From: Verrucomicrobiota bacterium
GTDB taxonomy: Bacteria; Verrucomicrobiota; Verrucomicrobiia; Chthoniobacterales; UBA10450
Direction: 5' to 3'
DNA: 13,873 nt
Assembly: GCA_003219115.1 (NCBI GenBank)
Contig: QHPN01000025.1
Coordinates: 508-14,380 of the forward strand
A model generated the notes under the pieces. That model had not been told where the DNA came from. It was given only the letters and a program-made list of their open reading frames with translations, and did no database searches. Both the position numbers and the translations under genes were made by a program. Shown here piece after piece: positions 13,674-13,873 of this stretch; the first letter of the stretch is position 1; every line of letters starts with the position of its first letter.

Positions 13674-13873
13674 TTATCGGCGCGGGTTGCACACCGCAAG
13701 CTGTGGGGCGCACACGCGCCTTGCGTGTCGCATTCGGCGCCTCGCTTCAGCAAAATGGTTAATCCATTTCCCCGCTACGAGCACAAACGGGACGTTGGAA
13801 AAAATGTTGGAGCCAGCGACGGAGAACCACGTCAGGTTCCAAGCCTGAGTTACTATGTGCGATCCGAAGACCG
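13674..13873 (-). CDS. C-terminal end of a probable ArsB/NhaD-like ion permease (cut by window edge)
   Basis: An open frame of 65 residues enters from the right edge and stops at TAA (13676-13674). It reads WNLTWFSVAGSNIFSNVPFV, then LVAGKWINHFAE. The Ser-Asn-x-x-Ser-Asn-Val-Pro core within a hydrophobic stretch (residues about 14-34) resembles the conserved half-helix segment of ArsB/NhaD/SLC13-type anion or Na+/H+ transporters. After residue 42 the sequence becomes Arg-rich and non-hydrophobic (EARRRMRHARRV), ending with Cys-Asn-Pro-Arg-Arg, whereas family members usually continue with another membrane hairpin, so the gene may be truncated or frameshifted. The stop lies 12 bases before the dehydrogenase ATG, so the two could be co-transcribed. 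Identification rests on a short segment. Confidence 0.5.
   Translation of the reverse strand, partial: VFGSHIVTQAWNLTWFSVAGSNIFSNVPFVLVAGKWINHFAEARRRMRHARRVCAPQLAVCNPRR

Noticed and set aside
13441..13848. Plus-strand open frame of 135 codons across the dehydrogenase start
   Set aside because: It crosses the start of the dehydrogenase and the permease fragment in antisense and resembles no family.
13790..13873. Possible structured RNA (GTCAGG-type segment resembling SRP RNA) near the right edge
   Set aside because: The conserved SRP loop sequences are missing, and the minus strand reads as an open transporter-like frame.

Overview
The window looks like a chromosomal segment of a free-living, moderately GC-rich Gram-negative-type bacterium, most likely a Verrucomicrobiota (soil Chthoniobacterales-like) lineage. 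This is inferred from the pseudopilin style (Ala before the TIIE-type prepilin motif and a C-terminal Trp-Ile-Lys-Asn-Trp tail), the paired GspE ATPases, the weak or missing Shine-Dalgarno signals before most genes, and the abundance of short palindromic intergenic repeats. No phylogenetic marker was available, so the assignment is tentative.

Left half (about 1-5300): the start of a minus-strand queE (7-carboxy-7-deazaguanine synthase) diverges from a plus-strand biosynthetic series: trpA (tryptophan synthase alpha), dapF, dapA and dapB (meso-diaminopimelate/lysine), folK (folate) and panB (pantothenate). All six have intact lengths and the expected catalytic residues. The dap trio supplies the peptidoglycan and lysine precursor; dapD/dapE or dapL are not here. 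The first four gaps in this series (trpA-dapF, dapF-dapA, dapA-dapB, dapB-folK) each contain a repeat: a GCTACA-ended hairpin fragment, a period-8 inverted array, a complete hairpin element and a period-7 array. The folK-panB gap is only 19 bases.

Middle (5300-6710): a plus-strand gene for an inner-membrane-anchored protein with a periplasmic OmpA-type peptidoglycan-binding domain. It is convergent with the minus-strand cluster, and the gap between them holds a small hairpin and an inverted-repeat element with GTCATCC...GGATGAC ends.

Right half (12294 down to 6709, minus strand): a compact type IV pilus/type II secretion-like module of two tandem PilB/GspE assembly ATPases, one PilC/GspF platform protein and one GspG-like pseudopilin. 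A sigma-70-like promoter (TTGACA, 17-base spacer, TACGCT) lies just upstream of the first ATPase. No secretin, alignment proteins, PilT or prepilin peptidase lies in the window, so the machine must be completed from elsewhere. Two palindromic elements lie inside the reading frame that encodes the pseudopilin leader. A complex period-8 array separates the second ATPase gene from pilC.

Right edge: an isocitrate/isopropylmalate-family dehydrogenase with Lys-Tyr NADP-type cofactor residues. Twelve bases upstream of it ends a partial gene on the same strand, probably the C-terminal end of an ArsB/NhaD-like permease. The 212-base gap 12295-12506 holds the ATPase promoter and nothing else I could recognise. 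I saw no rRNA, tRNA, CRISPR array, transposase or phage gene.
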